A DNA stretch of 64,000 nt from Semisulcospira habei. Taxonomy: Eukaryota; Mollusca; Gastropoda; Semisulcospiridae. A program made the position numbers and the translations under genes. The stretch's first letter is position 1, and the number at the start of each line of letters is the position of its first letter. Below are positions 60,803 through 64,000 of the stretch, piece by piece. Under the pieces are notes generated by a model. The model was not told the DNA's origin, searched no databases, and saw nothing but the letters and a program-made list of their open reading frames with translations. The stretch covers positions 26,650,009 through 26,714,008 of the forward strand of contig BTPG01000008.1 in the NCBI GenBank assembly GCA_036245525.1, written 5' to 3'.

Positions 60803-63374
60803 AGCAAAAAGGTCGCATTGTACATCTTGGCAAGTAATATGTAGAGGCAAATCATTGATAAATAAGCAAAACAGTAGAGGGCCCAGTACAGACCCTTGGG
60901 GCACACCGAAGCTTACATCTTTGAGAGAGGAGTATGAGCCATGAACAAGAACCTTTTGTTTTCTTTTAGTAAGGTAAGATGTGAAAAAAGCAACTGCGTC
61001 TCCGTTATTGAGGTATGTGTGAAGCTTAGCAGTCAGAATAGTATGGTTAATCAGATCAAAAGCATTCTTAAAATCCAGATAGACTACTCCTGTTAACTGT
61101 GACTTATTCATACCCTTGAGCCATGTGTCAACAAGGCGTGTAAGTGCTGTGTGGCATGAATGCTGCGGACGAAATCCGGATTGGAAAGGGTGGAAGAGCT
61201 TACGGTTTTCTAGGTAAGCAAGCAGGTGTTTATGAACGTGCCTTTCCAGTGGTTTGGACAAAACAGATAATAAAGAAATAGGCCGATAATTATTAGGATC
61301 AGAACGATCTTTTGTTTTTGGAAGTGGAATTACTTTGGCATATTTAAGTTCGTTAGGAAAAGTGTTATGCTGGATACAGAGATTATAAATATAAGTTAAG
61401 GATTCTACAATGTATGGGAGAGACAGTTTAAGTATTTTCGGGCTGATGTCATCAGGCCCCGAGGACTTTTTATTTGGAAGGTTACTTATAAGTAAACCCA
61501 CTTCATGAACAGCTAACATAGGGATGTTGAAGGGGGCTGTGCCCATTGTTCTTTGTTGACAAAACTCAGACAGCAAATTTGAACGGTGATAAGTGTTATC
61601 CTGGCTTGGCGATATTAGAGATTTGGCAATCGAAAGAAAATGGTCATTGAATGTATCAGCAGTAAGATTAGTGGGAATGGTAGTTGCGGTACTTGGAGAC
61701 CCCCTAGTAAGTGTGTTTAGAAGGCGCCATATAGTAGAGGTATCTTTGCTGTCTTTAACCGTGTCACGAACTAACTTTTTTCTTGCCTCTCTGATCATGT
61801 ATTTAACACGGTTACGCTGTTGCTTATATTCAGTGAACATTTTATTGCTACGTAGATCGTTTCTAAGCGCCATCGCCTGCATGATTTCCGGAGTAAGCCA
61901 GGGAGGAAGAGTGTTAGATTTTACCCTCCTCTCGCGTAGAGGAGCATGTTTATTAAGTACATTTAGGAAAAGAGAGTACCAAATACTGAGGGCGGTATTA
62001 GGATCATAGGACAGGAGCACGTCATTAAAAGGAGTATTTTCTAGATCAAATAGAAATTCGTCTTTCCTGAAGTGTTTGAATGTCCTATACGTTATAGTTG
62101 TATGGCCGTTCTTTTTTGGTTTAGGGAGTTTAGAAGACCAGGAGCAAGCCACAGGATAATGATCACTAACACTAAGATTTGAGACATCAACGTCAGAGAC
62201 GGCTTTGGGTTTATTAGTATATATGTGGTCAATAAGCGTGGAAGTAGTTGGAGTAATTCTGGTGGGTGATTTCACTAACTGTACTAAGCCAAACAGAGAT
62301 GACGTTGAGCCCCAGGCGGGGTGCGGCTTAAGTAAATCTATATTAAAATCGCCCAATAGAAGAATGTCGGCCTTCTTTTTTAAAGCTCTGTCAAGGTTAT
62401 GACTAAACTGATCGTACCACTCAAAAGTTGAGGCGGGATTTCTATATAAGAACCCAATTAATACCGGTTTTGATTTCGGACACTTGACTTCGACCCATAC
62501 GCACTCCACCCCCATCATTTCTAGGTCGACGCGTCGATGAACTAAATGCTGGATAGAATTATGAATATAGACAGCGATGCCAGTTTGACCGGGAGACAAG
62601 GGGTCTCGTCTAATAACTGAAAAATTGGGGATACTGATTGCTGCATCGCTTACACAGGAACTCAGACGCGTCTCACTGAGTCCAAACAGGTGGAACGGTG
62701 TAGGATCGTTAATATATACAGATATGTCGGCTAGTTTGTTGTACAAATGAAACACATTGAGGTGCCCTATTCTCATAACTGCACCTTTGATGGAAAATTC
62801 GCTTGGACTTATTACAAAATACAGAGTGCACAAGATAAACAATGAAGAAACAATTGAATACAGAAAAACACGGAAATAAAAAATACTATAAAACTATAAA
62901 ACGATAAAAGGCCACGTAATTGAATAAAAGTCCTCCAGAGAACAAGTAGCAGTTAAGCTACTGAGCTCTCAAAAAAAAACTCGCTGCGGGAGTGACTGAA
63001 CCACAAGAAAAAAGTGACGCAACTTGAAACGCCGCATAGAGAGCAATGTTATGTTTGGAAACTGAACCGGGTATCTTTACGTCATATTTTCTCATGACGG
63101 GTTGACTGGTTTTACGTCACTGAAATAGTTTTAACGTCACTCTGACAAGACTTGGAGCAGTTACGCAGTTCCTGTATGAAGAAAATGATAATATTAATTA
63201 TTATCGTCTGCGTTGTGATGAATTTGGAAGACAATCTGCATTCGTCATGTCAACTTGAGGGTGTTTTAGCAGGCGTGATTAGCAGAAGTAAGTGCCATCT
63301 TTCAGTGTTTTCACGCTTTCTAGCACAAAAGGAAAGGAAATGTGACTGCGCTGCAGTACTGGAAGAGAAGCGTT

Positions 63375-63420
63375 TTTTTTACACTGGTTGTCTCCCTCGA
63401 TTTGCTGCACTGATAAAAAT
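63375..63420. repeat. F-type hairpin arm
   Basis: CACTGGTTGTCTCCCTCGAT followed by a decayed arm. The stretch 62861-63550 shows no gene. Confidence 0.5.
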
Positions 63421-63555
63421 GATAAAAATGGCACTACCACAAAATGATCCGATACAAATGAAGATCCATTCAGTAATGACTTTGCCAAAGAATGTGTCAA
63501 CAGATTTGGTACATTATTGACCTCTTCTCTCTCAATCGAGAGAGAGAGAGAGACA

Positions 63556-63725
63556 ATGACAATGATCCTTTATTTGACAACGGTAAAAGTTTTGGTAGTA
63601 ACAACCATTTTTCGAACTTGCCGTTGCTAATCTACTGATTACAGAGTTACTATCGTACTAATTGTTTTCTACTACTAAGAAGGAAAAAAAAAAAAATTAC
63701 ATGACACAGCACAAGCCAAGAATGA

Positions 63726-63756
<31 letters not shown>

Positions 63757-64000
63757 TTGGGGGGAAGTGACATAGGAATTACCAACTTTACTGGTCGGGC
63801 ATAATGACATGTTGTGAGGTTTTAATTAAAATAATATAATAAGAATACACACAACCTAATACGCATACATAACGCATGCACATTTGAGCACGCCACTCTC
63901 TATCTCTAATATACACGTGCGCACACGCACACACGCACAACGCACACACGTGCACACACACGCTTAAGCTAGTCAGTCATATGAGTAGCTGGCTACATAC
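63556..64000 (-). mobile_element. Second copy of the CR1/L2-group LINE, 3' UTR
   Basis: CCTTTATTTGACAACGGT and AACTTGCCGTTGCTAA match 58810-58890 of the LINE above, again next to a short GA run and an ACAATG tail. It contains an AAT repeat (63727-63754) and a CA-rich end, and runs towards the window edge. Confidence 0.65.

Larger units (their letters stand above)
58789..62860 (-). mobile_element. CR1/L2-group LINE, ORF2 open apart from two insertions
   Basis: The minus strand starts near 62860 and ends in a CAATGAATC-type tail at 58789. The ORF runs from ATG 62776 to TAG 59135. Endonuclease: GLSETRLS, LLGDFNIDLL, SDHYPVACSW. RT: NYRPISLLSVLSKPLERHVH, YLDFKNAFDLINHTIL, GVPQGSVLGPLLF, and the FADD box, which is cut between A and D by the 417-bp insertion. 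C-terminus: LNFLHRRAAKIICPDQHL and ALPDHVKSASSLACFKKGLF. Removing each insertion with one copy of its target duplication leaves 2790 bases, exactly 930 codons. ORF1 and the 5' UTR were not recognised to the right of 62860. Confidence 0.93.

Noticed and set aside
63152..63520. 122-residue open frame with a hydrophobic start
   Set aside because: It runs through an F-type hairpin arm and non-conserved sequence; no support for a gene.

Overview
This window looks like a piece of an animal nuclear genome, most likely a marine mollusc and probably a gastropod. That is an inference from spliced animal genes, a SINE-like repeat with a GACGTTAAGCAATG-type tail, DIRS retroelements and a very high load of TTAA-flanked hairpin elements. 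There are no bacterial-style operons, rRNA genes or functional tRNA genes. Only a small part of the window is host coding sequence.

Two host genes can be reconstructed exon by exon. On the plus strand, 11795-35106, is a complete geranylgeranyl diphosphate synthase (GGPS1): 11 coding exons, 945 coding bases, 314 residues, both aspartate-rich motifs present and every splice phase consistent. On the minus strand, 44930-41784, are the last four coding exons of ASH2L, a subunit of SET1/MLL histone methyltransferase complexes; they cover the end of the SPRY domain and the DPY30-binding motif. The genes are convergent. The upstream ASH2L exons were not found in the remaining 19 kb.

From the left: 1-2800 is a decayed RTE-like LINE split by an 845-bp insertion with TG..CA ends. 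4025-10734 is a two-gene DNA transposon of the ISL2EU/Harbinger-related type: a SWIM-YqaJ nuclease-PHD protein (624 residues) on the plus strand, converging with a THAP-DDE transposase (495 residues, three exons) on the minus strand, both with open frames. GGPS1 introns then hold two DIRS tyrosine-recombinase retrotransposons (13962-19147, internally deleted; 28596-34943, longer but frameshifted), a third DIRS remnant, nested LINEs, SINEs and many TTAA hairpin elements. Elements sit directly at functional sites of GGPS1: one starts right after the exon 1 donor, one uses the TTAA that contains the stop codon, and a DIRS ends 45 bp before the last exon.

From 45 kb to the right end there are almost only repeats: microsatellites, five copies (window-wide) of a roughly 390-bp SINE-like family, hairpin elements, an RT-deleted LINE with a C2H2 finger (55.1-56.4 kb), a minisatellite, and a LINE of the CR1/L2 group (62.8-58.8 kb). 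The last has one long ORF interrupted only by two younger insertions, one of which has 44-bp terminal direct repeats and fits no type I recognise.
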